Position numbers and translations under genes: made by a program
Source: Halarcobacter bivalviorum
GTDB taxonomy: Bacteria; Campylobacterota; Campylobacteria; Campylobacterales; Arcobacteraceae
Assembly: GCF_003346815.1 (NCBI RefSeq)
Contig: NZ_CP031217.1
Location: 620,001-684,000, forward strand
Length of the DNA: 64,000 nt
Direction of reading: 5' to 3'
The notes under the pieces: model-generated
Databases searched by the model: none
Told to the model about the DNA's origin: nothing
Seen by the model: only the letters and a program-made list of their open reading frames with translations
Shown here: positions 63,719-64,000 of the stretch, piece by piece
Layout of the letters: every line of letters starts with the position of its first letter
Position numbering within the stretch: position 1 is the first letter of the stretch

Positions 63719-64000
63719 AAAATATAATTTTAATAGCATTACTTGGTTTTTTAATTGTAGGTTGTGCCCCAAAGGGTAAAGTAACTACGTCTCAAAAACA
63801 AGATGTTTATCAACCAACTTATGAAAAGCCTTCAGAAATAGAAGAAGATGCAGTAGTTCAAATACCTGTAGTTCCCGATGAAAAAGGAGCAAATAAAATT
63901 GCAGTATTATACCCTTCTAAAGTAGTAGGAAAATATGCAAAATCAACGGTAAATGCCATAATTGCATATTTAATTTATAATAATAAAGAGTTTGAAGTAA
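63715..64000 (+). CDS. Lipoprotein, 5' part (cut by the window end)
   Basis: The frame opens at TTG 63715, overlapping the glycosylase stop by 4 bases, with GGAG upstream, and runs to the window end without a stop (95 codons). The signal sequence ends in the lipobox LIVGC (C17). The mature part KIAVLYPSKVVGKYAKSTVN suggests a periplasmic-binding-like fold, such as that of the LppC/LpoA penicillin-binding protein activators. That last call is tentative. No end is visible. Confidence 0.75.
   Translation, partial: MKNIILIALLGFLIVGCAPKGKVTTSQKQDVYQPTYEKPSEIEEDAVVQIPVVPDEKGANKIAVLYPSKVVGKYAKSTVNAIIAYLIYNNKEFEV

Noticed and set aside
1-64000. tRNA genes, prophage, insertion sequences or integrases
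   Set aside because: No cloverleaf-like segment with a T-loop pattern, and no transposase, integrase or phage structural protein, was found on either strand.

Overview
The window is a very AT-rich, densely packed bacterial chromosome segment. It most probably comes from a member of the Campylobacterota, and the Arcobacter group is the best guess. Four things support this: the low-GC codon use; lon-bamD followed by proC and a competence-pseudopilin-like gene, an order like that of Campylobacter; ddl-hydrolase-murF-HIT, an order like that of Helicobacter; and the mix of cbb3-oxidase assembly genes, heme-c sensors and many c-di-GMP and two-component proteins. No rRNA, tRNA, CRISPR array, insertion sequence or prophage was recognised.

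Layout. 1-9.5 kb: gmk, an EAL response regulator, cbb3 oxidase assembly genes (ccoI, ccoS), a small cytochrome c, a large hybrid histidine kinase with a CxxCH heme motif, and an HD-GYP response regulator. 9.7-16 kb: a tiny zinc-ribbon membrane protein that appears to use an ATT start, a rhomboid protease, lon, bamD, proC and three overlapping pseudopilin-like genes. 16-30 kb: a Na+/H+ antiporter-like protein, rdgB, a YajR-like MFS protein, a LapG/LapD pair, a small leucine-rich-repeat-variant-like protein, an RND pump, a TSUP transporter, an AraC-alkyltransferase fusion and glyA. 30-41 kb: a lipoprotein, valS, a UvrD-type helicase, a probable small RNA gene, a superoxide reductase, thiL, truD, a CheZ-like protein and a chemoreceptor with a CxxCH motif. 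41-50.8 kb: ruvA, ddl, a hydrolase, murF, a four-helix-bundle gene inside an inverted repeat, HIT, def, ridA, a dadA-like oxidoreductase and a REC-kinase. 50.8-61.6 kb: the S10 and spc ribosomal operons as one run of 22 genes plus secY, map and infA, opened by a perfect consensus promoter and closed by a strong terminator. 61.6-64 kb: a diguanylate cyclase, a divergent family-4-like uracil-DNA glycosylase and the start of a lipoprotein.

Two themes connect the genes. The first is c-di-GMP: one likely cyclase, an EAL and an HD-GYP likely phosphodiesterase, and the degenerate receptor LapD next to its protease LapG. The second is redox and respiration sensing: cbb3 assembly, cytochrome c, two heme-c type sensors and a superoxide reductase.

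The items most worth a second look are the structured RNA candidate at 35911-36025, the ATT-start zinc-ribbon gene at 9681-9848, the four-helix-bundle gene with terminal inverted repeats at 45260-45661, the inverted repeat against the cyclase start at 61610-61639, and the two CxxCH sensors.
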